The notes: generated by a model from the letters alone, not told the origin. Numbered from the stretch's first letter, positions 12,459-24,870 are shown. The stretch: DNA of 64,000 nucleotides from Arabidopsis thaliana (GCF_000001735.4 NC_003074.8:2108101-2172100); one strand, 5' to 3'. Translations and numbers: made by a program.

Positions 12459-15455
12459 ATGTCACTGAGACCCAACGCTAAGACGGAGGTTCGCCGGAAC
12501 CGATACAAAGTTGCAGTGGATGCGGAGGAAGGACGACGGAGGAGAGAAGACAACATGGTTGAGATCCGTAAAAGCAAGCGTGAGGAGAGTTTGATGAAGA
12601 AGAGACGTGAAGGTATGCAAGCTCTTCAGGGTTTCCCTTCAGCTTCCGCCGCCTCCGTCGATAAGAAGGTACAATTCTGGTTTTTAGATGATTCGATTGT
12701 ACTCCTTGTTGTCGGTTTTCTAGGTTTTTGTTTGTGATTTTCATGTCGGCTTACTGAGGTTTTAGGGTTTCGTTTTTGGGTTCTGGTTACGGTAGTTGTC
12801 TTGTGATTGATTGGCTTTAAAAAAACATTTGTAGTTGGATAGTCTGAAGGATATGGTCGCTGGGGTTTGGTCCGATGACCCTGCCTTGCAGCTTGAGTCC
12901 ACTACTCAGTTCAGGAAGCTTCTCTCTATTGGTAATTCCTTTTCTTAATTCTCTTTTATTTCCCGTTTTGATATAATTTGGAGTGTCCCCTTTAACTTTT
13001 GTCTCTCTGTCTCTATTATAATTGCATAGAGAGAAGTCCTCCAATCGAGGAAGTGATAAGTGCTGGTGTTGTTCCTAGGTTTGTTGAGTTTCTTAAGAAA
13101 GAAGATTACCCCGCCATTCAGGTGAGATAATTAATGTCTCTTATTGATTCATTCTTCACTGTAATCTTCTCTTCTCATCTTTTATGATTTTTATTTTAGT
13201 TTGAGGCAGCTTGGGCTCTAACAAACATTGCATCTGGAACATCGGATCACACTAAGGTTGTAATCGATCACAATGCTGTTCCAATCTTTGTTCAGCTTCT
13301 TGCTTCCCCTAGCGATGATGTTCGTGAACAGGTATGGAACTTCTGATGACTACAGAATGTCTTCTCATTTATTATGAGAGATTATGCAATTGAAAATTTT
13401 GTGAAACCCTGATCTTAAGATTTCGCTCTAACCTGCAGGCTGTATGGGCTTTGGGTAACGTTGCTGGTGATTCACCACGGTGCCGTGATCTTGTTCTTGG
13501 ATGTGGGGCACTGCTTCCGCTGCTCAATCAGCTTAATGAGCATGCTAAATTGTCCATGCTTCGAAATGCCACTTGGACCTTGTCAAACTTCTGTCGTGGC
13601 AAGCCTCAGCCTCACTTTGACCAGGTCTATTTTTTTCCCCTCCAAGCTTGTTTCGTCAATGTTTATGTCTAGTATTCTTCTAACATATGAAGCATGTTTA
13701 ACAGGTCAAACCTGCTCTTCCCGCCCTTGAACGACTAATTCATTCAGATGATGAAGAAGTCTTGACAGATGCCTGTTGGGCTCTTTCTTACCTCTCTGAT
13801 GGGACCAATGACAAAATCCAGACTGTCATCCAGGCCGGTGTTGTCCCAAAACTTGTTGAACTTCTCCTGTCAGTACCATTTTATAATTCCCTTATTTCAT
13901 GTCCACTTCACACATTTGTTGACAAATAACTTGATACCTTGCTCTTGATTTTTAGCCATCATTCTCCATCTGTGCTAATTCCTGCTCTTCGCACTGTTGG
14001 AAATATAGTTACTGGAGATGATATACAAACACAGGTATGGATCTAAATCCTGTCTATTGAATTTCTCACAGTATTTCGGTTTTGCACATTGTATATGATA
14101 GTATATATTTTTCCTACTATGCCAAAGAATATCTTTGTGGTTATGCAATTCTTTGGCCTTTAGGAATAGGTCTGAAGATACCACTAGAACTTTTCATTAA
14201 TTGAACCGATAGCAAAAACATGTCGAAGTTAGTGATATACCATGCATATCATCTAATCCAAGACTGGTAATTGCGATGAGGTGTTGTTCAAATGTATGGC
14301 ACCCTGTTGCTATTATTCATATCCAACATTTTATGTGAAAAATGGGAGTATTGAATGCTTATCATGAGATTCTCCCTCTGTTGCCACTCTGTCCATATTA
14401 GCAGATAGGATGCAGTGCCTTTTTTGCTATATATTGCTTGTGTTTGAGTTTTGTTACAATTAATTCTTGTTTTAAAGTTTAAACCAACAACATGCACAAA
14501 TTTTTTGCTTGGTGAAATTTGGTTTTTCATGAGTTTAGCAAAGGTGATTTTTCTATATCTGAAATAGTTTACATCGTTTTACTTGGAAATCTGATTTTAC
14601 TTCTTCTCCAGTGCGTGATCAATAGTGGTGCTCTACCTTGTCTTGCCAACCTGCTCACTCAAAACCATAAGAAAAGCATAAAGAAGGAAGCTTGCTGGAC
14701 GATTTCAAACATCACAGCAGGCAACAAAGATCAGATCCAGGTAGGCAATTAGTACTGTTTCATCATATGTTTTGTACCGTTTCCCATCCAGACTTCTATA
14801 CCTATTCATTAATTGTGTTGTTTTTCCCCTGATGGTTGCAGACGGTAGTTGAGGCTAATTTGATTTCCCCGTTGGTGAGTCTGCTTCAAAATGCTGAATT
14901 TGACATTAAGAAGGAAGCTGCATGGGCAATTTCAAATGCAACTTCAGGTGGTTCTCATGATCAAATAAAGTATGTCACTGTCTTTTTTGCGTTCCTCTAA
15001 CTTCCAGTTTCTTCTCTCATATATATACTTTGTGTATATATATATTGATGTTCTGTTCCCGTTGGTTATACAGATACCTGGTGGAGCAAGGGTGCATAAA
15101 ACCATTATGCGATCTCCTGGTTTGCCCAGATCCAAGAATCATAACTGTCTGCCTTGAAGGATTGGAAAACATTTTGAAGGTGGGAGAGGCAGAGAAGAAC
15201 TTGGGTCACACAGGAGACATGAACTATTACGCTCAGCTGATTGATGATGCAGAAGGGCTAGAAAAGATCGAGAACCTTCAGAGCCATGACAACAATGAGA
15301 TCTATGAGAAGGCTGTTAAAATTCTGGAGACATACTGGCTTGAAGAGGAAGATGATGAGACACAGCAACCTCCAGGTGTTGATGGTTCTCAGGCTGGGTT
15401 CCAGTTTGGAGGGAATCAAGCTCCAGTACCATCCGGAGGATTCAACTTCAGCTGA
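12459..15455 (+). CDS. IMPA1: Importin subunit alpha-1, 532 aa
   Basis: Nuclear import adaptor: binds classical nuclear localisation signals through its armadillo groove and importin beta through its N-terminal IBB domain. Exons: 12459-12668, 12835-12931, 13030-13121, 13200-13331, 13439-13624, 13705-13868, 13956-14034, 14612-14740, 14842-14969, 15074-15455. The sum is 1599 bases, 532 residues plus stop, exactly the length I recall for Arabidopsis IMPA-1. Residues about 10-55 are the Arg/Lys-rich IBB ([25 protein letters not shown]). Residues about 75-500 are armadillo repeats with the NLS-binding Trp/Asn pairs ([44 protein letters not shown]). The C-terminal tail is Gly/Gln-rich. A possible 3' UTR intron (15458-15547) starts two bases after the stop. 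The 577-base intron 7 holds no ORF of note. Confidence 0.97.
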
Positions 15456-16175
15456 AGGTAAATAAAAGTAAAAATTCTTAAATTTCTAACAACGTCTCTT
15501 GATGAAAACATGCAAAATCTGATATTTAGATCAATATAAACCCACAGGAATGGAATTGGAAGCTTGCAACTTGAGAATGGTGAAAGGTCAGAGTCAGTCA
15601 GAGTCTAGTTTCACTGCCATGGTTATACTCCAGGTCTGGTCTGGTCTGGTCTCAGAGGTTTGTACCGGGTGGTCGGTTTAAAAGTACAGCGTCTGAGAAA
15701 GTGTTTGGTTCATTGTCCAGGGCTATTTTTTTGAAATGACTGGTACACCGGTCGTGAGTCGACCTTTGTGTTGTTTTTAAATTTTGGAGGGTTATAAAAA
15801 CTTACAGTGGAGTCTTTTGTTTTTGTGTTGACAACAGTTTGTATGTCGGTTAAAAAATTGAAACCATAAACCCTTTATTGGTCTTAATATGTTTGGTGTC
15901 TGATTTCCTAAGGAAAGGTTTTTTTTTTTTTGGTCAAACCTAAGGAAGGGTTTATCTTCGAGTTATAAAGACTCGAATCTTTATTTGAATTATGAAGTAA
16001 AGTATACATAAAACAGCAATAAATTATTATGAATTTGACTTTACCTGAGCAAGTAAATTGTAAAAAGACAAGAACTAATGAACTATTAGTATATGTCCAG
16101 TTCAATTGCCTTATCGTCTAAAACCCCTCAAAAGCTAAAACTGAAATCATTTTGAAGCAGAAATCGATTTCCAAA
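15456..16175. other. Importin 3' UTR and spacer before the thioredoxin gene
   Basis: A GT-AG pair at 15458-15547 could be a 3' UTR intron. A short direct repeat of GGTCT lies at about 15634-15651 in the presumed 3' UTR. The rest is AT-rich spacer. Confidence 0.4.
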
Positions 16176-17745
16176 ATGGCTCTTGTTCAATCCAGAACTT
16201 TTCCACACCTCAACACTCCGTTATCGCCGATTCTATCCTCCCTCCATGCTCCGTCTTCTCTCTTTATCCGGAGGGAAATCCGACCGGTAGCCGCGCCGTT
16301 CTCCTCCTCCACCGCCGGAAACTTGCCCTTCTCGCCGTTGACGCGTCCGCGAAAGCTTCTCTGTCCTCCGCCTCGCGGCAAGTTTGTCAGAGAAGATTAT
16401 CTTGTGGTACGGACAATTTCTCGCTTTCTCTCACGCTCCAAACAACATATTTTGTCGATTTCAAAAAATTTCATGTTTGTTTTCGTTTTACGACTTCCTT
16501 TTTCGCCTTTCTGGGAAATTAAGTTGGCTGGGCATAGATGTAGTTATTATATAAGAACGATATATGGTAGTTCTATCAAAGATTCGACCAGTACACTGTT
16601 AAATACTTCAGAATAGAGATTTGCTTAATTTGAATCTTATGAATGACTCTTGTTGATACCATCATGTGGAAGCCTCACTGATTTCTGGATGTTTTTTGTT
16701 CCTTTTCTTATGGTTTGACAGAAGAAATTGTCAGCTCAAGAACTTCAGGAACTGGTGAAAGGAGATAGGAAGGTGCCGTTGATTGTTGATTTTTATGCGA
16801 CATGGTGTGGACCTTGTATCTTGATGGCCCAGGAACTAGAAATGGTACCATGGATTCTCATAACTCAACTTTCTTACACATTCTCCATTTCACTTGCTTC
16901 ATGTGTAGACTCTAGAATGCTTATATATTTCCAAACGTTGGCTCTTGGAACCCGGTTGTTCGTTATAATATACTTGAATCTTGAAATGTGATGGTATATT
17001 ACTGTTAAGTCTAGTGCAGTACTATTGTAACTTGCATAGGAGTTGGGCAGTGCATTATAGCTTTGGTAGCTCATCAACAAATCTTTACAGTTTACTGAGA
17101 TCTTAATGTTTAAAGAGGGGCTATGAAAATGTATTGGGGGCACTCTGGATTTGTCTTGGGTCTTGGTTTGGCAATTGACTAGAGTTGAAAGACCGCTCTC
17201 ATTAATCAAGTCTCTTCTATGGTTTAGTTCTTTTGGTGAATTAGATAAAGGAGTTAAACAGTTCCAATCTTACGACTGTTTCTCCCATACTTTATGACAA
17301 AGATACCTTGTCGCGTAGTTGGCATGTCTACAAATTCAAAAGAAATGTGTGAGATAGGAGAATCTAAGCATCTTCTTATTGATTGGCTTTATCTACTTGC
17401 TTTTTCACTCATGACACTCGTGTTAAATAGTTTTTGCTCATTGTGAAACAGCTTGCAGTAGAGTATGAGAGCAATGCAATAATCGTGAAAGTTGATACAG
17501 ATGATGAGTACGAGTTTGCACGCGACATGCAGGTATACTGTAACTTGCAGCTTATGTTTTTAAATTTCATGAATCTCCTCTCAGCATATCAATGTAAATT
17601 CTTACATTAACCAACTCTTGTGATACAGGTTCGAGGGTTACCTACATTATTCTTCATCAGTCCTGACCCAAGCAAAGATGCAATCAGGACAGAAGGGCTA
17701 ATTCCGTTACAGATGATGCACGATATCATTGACAACGAGATGTGA
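16176..17745 (+). CDS. TRXz: Plastid thioredoxin z (CITRX), 183 aa
   Basis: Chloroplast thioredoxin associated with the plastid-encoded RNA polymerase and its fructokinase-like partners; needed for chloroplast development (recalled). Exons 16176-16406, 16722-16844, 17452-17532 and 17629-17745 give 183 residues, the known length. Residues 1 to about 70 are a Ser/Pro/Arg-rich plastid transit peptide. The active site is WCGPC with cysteines 106 and 109 (IVDFYATWCGPC). A cis-proline motif (VRGLPTLFFI) and a C-terminal helix complete the fold. The ATG at 16176 is the first in its frame. A G after the second cysteine's neighbourhood (ILMAQELE) is typical of the z type rather than the m or f types. 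Confidence 0.96.
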
Positions 17746-18455
17746 AGTTTTTACTGAGAAAACACTTTTGTACTCTTTATGATTTGATTAGAATCGCCGT
17801 AATTTAGGATTGGTACCGTGTTGTTTGCATTTGAGATGTGGTAAGAATGTCTTCTAGTTTCATAGATGAAGAATGTAGTCTTAAGACATTTGTTTGTATG
17901 CAGTGTTCGTTTCAATACCTAAGTGAAAAGGTTAGAGCTGTTGATCTGGTCGGATCCAAGTTATGTGGCACATCAAATTCACGATCCGGTCCATGTAATA
18001 ACACTGTAGCTTAAACTTGGAAGAGAGAGATATGACGTCATTAAAGACTTTTTCCCCATTTCTTGGTTGACATTAAACCGGGACGAAAGTATTATTAAAC
18101 ACCATTATTAGGAAAAACACGACGCCATTCGAAATGGCGCCCAAATTATGCGAAAATTTTCCTACAGGGTTATGTGCGATATTTGGCGGGTGGCTCTAGC
18201 CTGATATTAGAGGACGTAAACAGGGGTAATTTCGTCTTTTAAAGCAATAAATTAAAGCTAGGGTTTAGCCGAACCAATTTCATTTATAATTGGCCATTTG
18301 GTTTAGTTTTTGTGAGGTATCTGTTGGGTCGTTTCTTTGAAATCAAAAAAAAAAAATCTCTGTTTCTCTGACACTCTCTCTCTCTGTTTCTACTTTCAAG
18401 ATTCAAATTTTTGTTCCCCTGATCCACTCGTCTTTGAATTCTCATCAAGTCTTAT
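17746..18455. other. Thioredoxin 3' UTR and GATA gene promoter
   Basis: Holds a 17-bp dyad at 18123-18139 (CGCCATT, CGA, AATGGCG) and an E2F-like box TTTGGCGG at 18182-18189, about 420 and 370 bp upstream of the GATA start codon. CT-rich sequence at 18370-18385 is probably 5' UTR. Confidence 0.45.
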
Positions 18456-18494
18456 ATGTTTCTTGCCTACTCTGATCTCTATCGGAAACCCTAG
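18456..18494 (+). promoter_or_regulatory. Short upstream ORF (12 codons) ahead of the GATA gene
   Basis: An ATG in the likely 5' UTR opens MFLAYSDLYRKP then TAG, ending 63 bases before the GATA15 ATG. It could dampen translation if transcription starts upstream of it, near the CT-rich tract. The transcription start is not visible from sequence, so this is an inference. Confidence 0.35.
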
Positions 18495-18557
18495 ATCCAT
18501 ATCTTCTTGACTTGACACTAGTTCACGAATCACGATCTGCGGTTCCTGAAGCTGGTA

Positions 18558-19165
18558 ATGCTAGATCCCACCGAGAAAGTGAGTGATCTGATTCCCTCTT
18601 CTCGCTCTGATATCTAGCGATCGGATTGATTAAGCTTAACGCGCTACTACTTCTGTGTTTAGGTAATCGATTCAGAATCAATGGAAAGCAAACTCACATC
18701 AGTAGATGCGATCGAAGAACACAGCAGCAGTAGCAGTAATGAAGCTATCAGCAACGAGAAGAAGAGTTGTGCCATTTGTGGTACCAGCAAAACCCCTCTT
18801 TGGCGAGGCGGTCCTGCCGGTCCCAAGGTTAGTCTCTTCCCCGATCTTAATTTGACCTAATTGTTATCTAGTTCGATCTGATCCGATTGCTTTTTGTGTA
18901 GTCGCTTTGTAACGCATGCGGGATCAGAAACAGAAAGAAAAGAAGAACACTGATCTCAAATAGATCAGAAGATAAGAAGAAGAAGAGTCATAACAGAAAC
19001 CCGAAGTTTGGTGACTCGTTGAAGCAGCGATTAATGGAATTGGGGAGAGAAGTGATGATGCAGCGATCAACGGCTGAGAATCAACGGCGGAATAAGCTTG
19101 GCGAAGAAGAGCAAGCCGCCGTGTTACTCATGGCTCTCTCTTATGCTTCTTCCGTTTATGCTTAA
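18558..19165 (+). CDS. GATA15: B-class GATA transcription factor with LLM motif, 149 aa
   Basis: DNA-binding regulator of the LLM-domain B-GATA group, which acts in greening, cytokinin and light responses (family knowledge). Exons 18558-18578 (seven codons), 18663-18827 and 18902-19165 give 149 residues, matching recalled GATA15. The zinc finger is C43-x2-C46-x18-C65-x2-C68 (CAICGTSKTPLWRGGPAGPK then SLCNACGIR), followed by a Lys/Arg-rich tail (RNRKKRRT). The C-terminus carries the LLM motif (AAVLLMALSYASS). The intron splits the finger after GPK, as usual in B-class GATA genes. The seven-codon first exon makes the annotated start easy to miss; the next Met is residue 14. Confidence 0.95.
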
Positions 19166-21664
19166 CGAATTTTCTGGATCTTAAGTTTTAAGGTGAAATA
19201 ATAATTAATTTTGTAGGATGTGTAACGAATTAATGTGTAATTTTTGTATGCGTTTTTTTGGTGTTGTTTGAATTAACTAAATTTTGAAATTTTTGTATCT
19301 TGTTTATGTGATCTCTGGTGAAGAATGAATGAATGAATGAAAGGTCAAAATGATTTTCTTCCGACAATTGTATTTTATTGAAAAGTTTTGTCTTTATTAG
19401 GACAAGAATGGAGACTGCCTATCTGTCAAGCACATAGATTTTATTTTGAAACTTTTCACGAAAATTCTAATGTTCGAATTTGCCGCTTCTTTTCCAATGA
19501 AACCTTGAAAACAACCAAATTTTCAATAAACTTTCCCTCGCTAATTCAATAATGGTTTTAGAAATAACTAATAAGAGGATCGTTTAAACTTAAAAACTTT
19601 CTTGTTTGGGCAGCAAACAGCTTGAACTCAGTGTGAATGTTATGGGGGTAATGACCATTTGCAATAAATGTAGCATATGGTACACGGAATGTTGGCCTAT
19701 ATTACCTTAGTTCAAACATATTACATCAAAGGTTTCACGTGACTGTTCAAGGATTGGGCTCATTGATGCCATTTTTGTATAAATTTTAATTATATAAAAC
19801 TAGATATTGCTTTATAACAACAATCAATATTTTAAAAAACGGGGTTATACATGAAATGGGCTGGCCCAACGTTGAATCTGTCGAAAACTTTACCTAGATT
19901 TTTCTTTCTGAAGTCCATGGAACCAACTTACTAACATAAATGAAACAAACTTTTATTTTGTCAACTCATAAACTACTTAATCTATACTTTATTCATTTGC
20001 CTTTCCAATACAGTACCATAATAGGATAAACACACCATTGGATACCATGTATTTGAGGCATGTTCCTAGAATCTCTTCAAAGTTGATTCTTTTTCTTCAC
20101 TTTATCCACTTTCCTTTTGAAATCTCAAGAATCTAAACTTTTCATTTTATTATCAAAATTAAAACAAATAAGCTGAGTTTTTATTTAGCATAATTGTGTT
20201 TCCCCATCAAATTATCAACAAATTTTGTTAACCCCAGAGCCCAGAGGATTCATAATCAGGGCAAGGAAAAGCATAAAAGGGCGGGGAAAAGCTACAAATT
20301 TACTAAATAGTAAAGCCCAACTTCAAAGGGTCTTTGGTGAGCCTAGCCCAATTGATACAGTTGACCTGTTCAGTATAACGATTTGATCTCGGTTACTCTC
20401 TCATTACCATTACGGCATTACTCATTAGGCTTTTGAATTTATTTATTCATTAAGGAGTCAACTTGTAAACTCGTGAAGAATTAAAACAAAAAAACTCACG
20501 TACTATTGACCAGTCACTGACGTGGATTGATAATCCAATTGTCAACTAAAATTCAGTATTCCAATAATGCAACATAACAACCAGTCTGACAGTATACCGG
20601 ATTATACCGAATTTGTGTTAGATCGGATTGGTGGGACCATAACAACCCATAACTCGCACGTGCTGGCCAGCTAATATTTTTACCACATTTTCTTTAAGAA
20701 ACTTTAAAAGGCAATCTAAAAATTGAAAAGAAAAAGATGAAAAAAAGAGAGAGAGGAAGAAGATACGATCACATGGCCAATGAGTAAAGTCATGGCCTAA
20801 ACTAGAGCTCTTGGTGGTTGGTTACTTAGAGAGGCACTGGATCTTTGTCATCAGAAGTCAGAATATGTAAATTTTGATGTTTAATGCACTGGTAGGGTTA
20901 TGAAGACTTTTATAAACTACGTTGTATCGACCATCGTAAGTTGTATTGCATCATAAACCAAAGTTTTACTAGAAACAAATACACAAACAGAAGGAGAACA
21001 AATGTTGGATTTTGAAGCCAACAATAATACAATATTAGTTCTCGTTTAATTTGGGTGTATTTACTAGTTTCACTGGGTCTGTTGTCTGTCGGTTTCGTAT
21101 AACCTTTTTCTGGAAATAATTTTTTTGAAAGAAGGAAAACTTTTGTTTTATGAATAAAGTTTAGAACAGGAAAATAAATAATATTTTAAAGCGATGTACA
21201 ATATATCCAATCCAAGTTAACGACAGTCACATCAAATGTCAAAAAATAAACCACTATGGTTAACTGGTTTAATTGAATAATTTTCCAATGAAAAATGACG
21301 TGGATGTAATCATATTTCGTTTGATTAACAGATAATCGAACCGACAAAATAGTGTTAAGTGAACTCAACTAATTTACCCTGTACTTCCTGACACAGTAAT
21401 TGAAGCTAGAATTTTTTTTTTCACTGAAGCTCAGTTTCATGTAATTAATTATGTTAATGTCCATCTTGTGGATATATATATTGAAGAAGATATGAGAGCA
21501 ATAACATTTCTAACACAACGAGTAGTTATAAATGTTCTTAATTAATTGAAAAGATATAATAAATACAAATTGTCAACAAAAATGTAAAAAAAGTTAAATA
21601 AGTAAACAAGATATTTCAGTTTTACACCGTACACTTTTCCCGGCCAAATACAGATGAATCGCCG
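19166..21664. other. 2.5-kb gene-free stretch between convergent genes
   Basis: AT-rich sequence with a (GAAT)n run at about 19324-19342 and purine-rich sequence at 20735-20765. I see no conserved coding segment, tRNA-like T-loop or recognisable transposon end. A 60-residue minus-strand frame at 21186-21368 has no family features. Confidence 0.5.
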
Positions 21665-22108
21665 TCACACAAAACAGAGCAAGACGGCGAACAGAGCAAA
21701 GAGGAGAGAATTCTGTAAACGAGCCGAGCCTGAATATCCCTGAGGAGGAGTATGATAGTAAAACGGAAAATAAGGAACGATCGGATTCGGTGGTGGTGGT
21801 GTCCCGTAATTGCCGTAGTAAGGAGGCGGATAATAGCCACCGTAGCCGTCGCCGCCGTACGGAGGCGGGTATTTAACACCACCGGAGCTTGAAGGAGGAG
21901 GAGGAGAGTAATAATAAGATCCACCGCCACCGGAGCTTGATGGCGGAGGAGGAGGAGGAGAGTAAGAAGATGGGACAGGATTACATGGATTGTCGCAAGA
22001 GGAACACATTGTGCAAGAAACAGTTTCGTCCTTTGAAGTCACTAAAAGAGGCAGTGACATTAAGAGAATAAGAAGACCTGACAAATTAGAGAATCTGATT
22101 GCTTCCAT
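21665..22108 (-). CDS. Extensin-like proline-rich cell-surface protein, probably GPI-anchored, 147 aa
   Basis: Single exon. The start is the ATG at 22108, giving MEAIRFSNLS; the open frame continues upstream but without another ATG. Residues 1 to about 27 form a signal peptide (LLILLMSLPLLVTS). A short Cys cluster follows (CTMCSSCDNPCNP). Residues about 50-120 are Pro/Gly/Tyr-rich with extensin-type blocks (SYSPPPPPP, YYYSPPPPS, YPPPYY) expected to be hydroxylated and arabinosylated. The last 18 residues are hydrophobic (LLFALFAVLLCFV), as in a GPI-anchor signal. The likely place is the outer plasma membrane or wall. I recall it as hydroxyproline-rich glycoprotein At3g06750. Two perfect ABRE-type G-boxes lie about 850 bp upstream. 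Confidence 0.88.
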   Translation of the reverse strand: MEAIRFSNLSGLLILLMSLPLLVTSKDETVSCTMCSSCDNPCNPVPSSYSPPPPPPSSSGGGGSYYYSPPPPSSSGGVKYPPPYGGDGYGGYYPPPYYGNYGTPPPPNPIVPYFPFYYHTPPQGYSGSARLQNSLLFALFAVLLCFV

Positions 22109-22955
22109 TGTCAGAAATTTGTTGTCTGACAAATGAGCTAGAGATTTGGACTAAAGTCAAGTGATAAGGAAGAGAGAAGATGAAAGAAGAAAAGAGAGAG
22201 AGAAGAAGCACATTCAGAGGCTAGAATAAAAGTGTTCCTCTCTTTATTGACGAATTTAAGATTTTTAAATTATTAAATTGTTTATTGAAAAATAATTATT
22301 TGTTTTCGTTATTATTAAAGATTTAAAGGTTATGCACAATTTGTTTTGTCCAAAAAAAAAAAAAGTTATGCACATTTGCCATATATATTCGTATACTTAG
22401 ACAGTATCTTGAAAATGTTACTTTCAATATCTGTAAATTTACTTTCAGATATAATTCTTTAGTTTTGTTGGAAAATTTGATCGCATGAAATAATTCATCA
22501 GCTAACAAATGAAATAACAAATTTACAGGCACTAAAAAGTAAAGAACACACGGAGCCAACACGTTTGACTTCTAGCCGAAGGTTTGTGTAATAAAAGCAC
22601 CGAAAAAACGCGGTAAATGTCAAATGGTAATGTGTTCAACCTAAAGTTTGAGATCATCATTCCTTTTTATATATGAAGTCGTATAGATGACTTTTAATAT
22701 AATCTTTTTAATTTAATTTTAGATATGATTTTGTACAATCGTAATGCACGTCGCATACAAAAGATGAGCCGCTCGAAATGTCATTTTTTGCATTGTTTTA
22801 TTTCACGCTCTTCTTCATCAAAATGGATATATATAATACGGATATACCTGAGGCTTGAGAGAACTAGCTGTACGATTTTTGGAACTAAGTAAAAAATCGT
22901 GTAATACAATGTTTGTTGCTAGACCCGTTTGTTTTTGTTAGGTGAGGAAGAGTGT

Positions 22956-22999
22956 ACACGTGGCACTTAAAGATTGGTGAGCAAAGAGAAGACACGTGG
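22956..22999. promoter_or_regulatory. Paired ABRE/G-boxes
   Basis: ACACGTGGC at 22956-22964 and GACACGTGGA at 22991-23000, 35 bases apart. ACACGTGGC is the canonical abscisic-acid response element bound by ABF/AREB bZIP factors. Pairs of such sites are what ABA responsiveness usually needs. They lie about 850 bp upstream of the proline-rich gene and 1.9 kb upstream of the Di19 gene. Confidence 0.55.
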
Positions 23000-24529
23000 A
23001 TATGAGAAAGCTGATGTCATGTCATTATCTCTTGTGGTCTAGAGTACGAGCTATCTAGAGATAAGATTTTTGCGTTATTTCGTTGACACAAAAGCAGTAA
23101 AACTGTTAACCTAACTGCCAAGTAAGATAATTTTGATCGTATTCAAGCGTTAGCAACACATCCATTATTCTTATTTTCGATCAAGTCAGCGAAATTGTTA
23201 CATTTTTAGAAGAATAAGTCAGTGATTACATTGCAACTTAGGTTTATTTACAGTACTGTTGTAACTGAGGTTTTTCCGACGACAACACACATTATGCTTC
23301 AACATCGTTTGTAATCACTGTTAACAACATTTTCGCCACATATTTCGGTCCCAAACAACTTTTATAAAAAAAAATGTGTCTAACTCTCTTATATATGTCG
23401 CTAACGTCGGAGTTTCAAACAAGGCCGACATACTGTATGTTATTATTCTTTCAAAATAATTTTTCATTAGTCGTTATGTCTTATTTGTTCTATCAAACGA
23501 GGTAGACATATAAAACAGATTTGGGCTTCGTTTAAAACAGTTTAGCAAATTCAGTGATGAAAGAATGAGAACACTGTAAATCGATGCTGTGGTTAAGACT
23601 CCGTTTGCAATATTATATATCGATCGATGCAAATAATCTGTCATTCGTCCTTTGTTCGAGTATGTGTGTATATACATAGTTGCATTGATGCAAAAGGACC
23701 AGTCTCATCATCATGAAACAAAATACCATTGCATTGAATAAATCGTCTTTCAAATATGCATAAGTGATAGAGACAAAAAGAAAAAAAATGTTGTCTGTGA
23801 TTGATTACATTAATGCACCCAATGTGAATGAAAGTGGGGTGAAGTAAGTTGCACTATGAAAATGAAAGAAAGAGAAGATCAAACAAAATCACAAGGGAAA
23901 AAGGAAAGAAAGCTCTATATTTGTTGGTTGCCAAATATTAATTGGATTCTTCCTTGTTTGTTGATAAAAGATATTAAATTCATACCACAACTTTATTCCC
24001 TTCCCTCACATGCAACTTCTTTTCTTTACTTTTGTTTCTTATTACAAATTGAGATGACTCATGTCGCTCTCGAGCTTTTATTTGTAATAAAAAGAATAAT
24101 TCGTACGTTAATCTGTCGAATCATTTGTTACAATAATACAACGTTCTTAAGCTAATTATTCTCCTTCAATCAAACAATTATCAACCAAACTATTAGACAT
24201 AATGCTGATCATGACTTACGAAATTATCAACTTGAAATGAATTGACTATAAGTAGACAGGCTCATATCCTAAGTATAGATAACGATTGTATCAACTATCA
24301 ACCATACCAATTTAGGGTCATACCGGTTTAGGTTTGGAGTGGACTAGTGTTTGTTGGTTTTTTGATACTCCATTTTAGTATTTTACTAACCTTTTAATTC
24401 AAGGGACAAATCAACTTTAAGATTCCTAAAATTGTTGAAAAAAATAAAAAAGATTCCTAAAATTAATTAGAAATAAATGCGGGCAGTTTCAATTCTCAGG
24501 CAGGAACGGACTTGTGGTAGACCAACGTT

Positions 24530-24537
24530 ACACGTGT
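24530..24537. promoter_or_regulatory. G-box upstream of the Di19 gene
   Basis: ACACGTGT, with CACGTG at 24531-24536, lies 340 bp upstream of the Di19 start codon. This fits the drought, salt and ABA regulation known for this family, but one site is weak evidence. Confidence 0.45.
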
Positions 24538-24737
24538 GAAGCATAGCAACGAAACCACTTCCTCTGTTCGGTCCAATCGAAACCAAACCGCGTGAAACGA
24601 CTGAAAATCAAAGGTGCAAAACTATAAATAAACATAAAACTCGAGGGTATAACAGGTAGAAACAAAACGTTGTCTTCTTGTGTCCTTGTCCGAAGTTGTA
24701 GTTCGGTAACAAGTCTTTCGCTTCCATTTCTTCTTCC

Positions 24738-24744
<7 letters not shown>

Positions 24745-24795
<51 letters not shown>
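24745..24795 (+). repeat. (TC)n microsatellite, 51 bp
   Basis: An uninterrupted run of 25.5 TC units ends 75 bp before the Di19 ATG, probably in the 5' UTR or core promoter. CT-rich leaders are common in plant genes, but a perfect tract this long is likely to vary in length between accessions. Confidence 0.95.
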
Positions 24796-24797
<2 letters not shown>

Positions 24798-24870
24798 CGT
24801 CCTTCTAGGGTTTCTTTGATCACATTCAAATTTGTCGCCTTTAATCTCAATCCTGTAAGAATCAGAGGAT

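Larger units (their letters stand above)
22109..24744. other. 2.6-kb shared upstream region of divergent genes
   Basis: Lies between the proline-rich protein gene (minus) and the Di19 gene (plus). No coding sequence is supported. Regulatory motifs are listed separately. The first 150 bases are the 5' UTR and proximal promoter of the minus gene (purine-rich in plus orientation). Confidence 0.5.

Noticed and set aside
21622-21930. 102-codon minus frame overlapping the proline-rich gene
   Set aside because: Alternate frame; the overlapping frame has a signal peptide, extensin motifs and a GPI signal.
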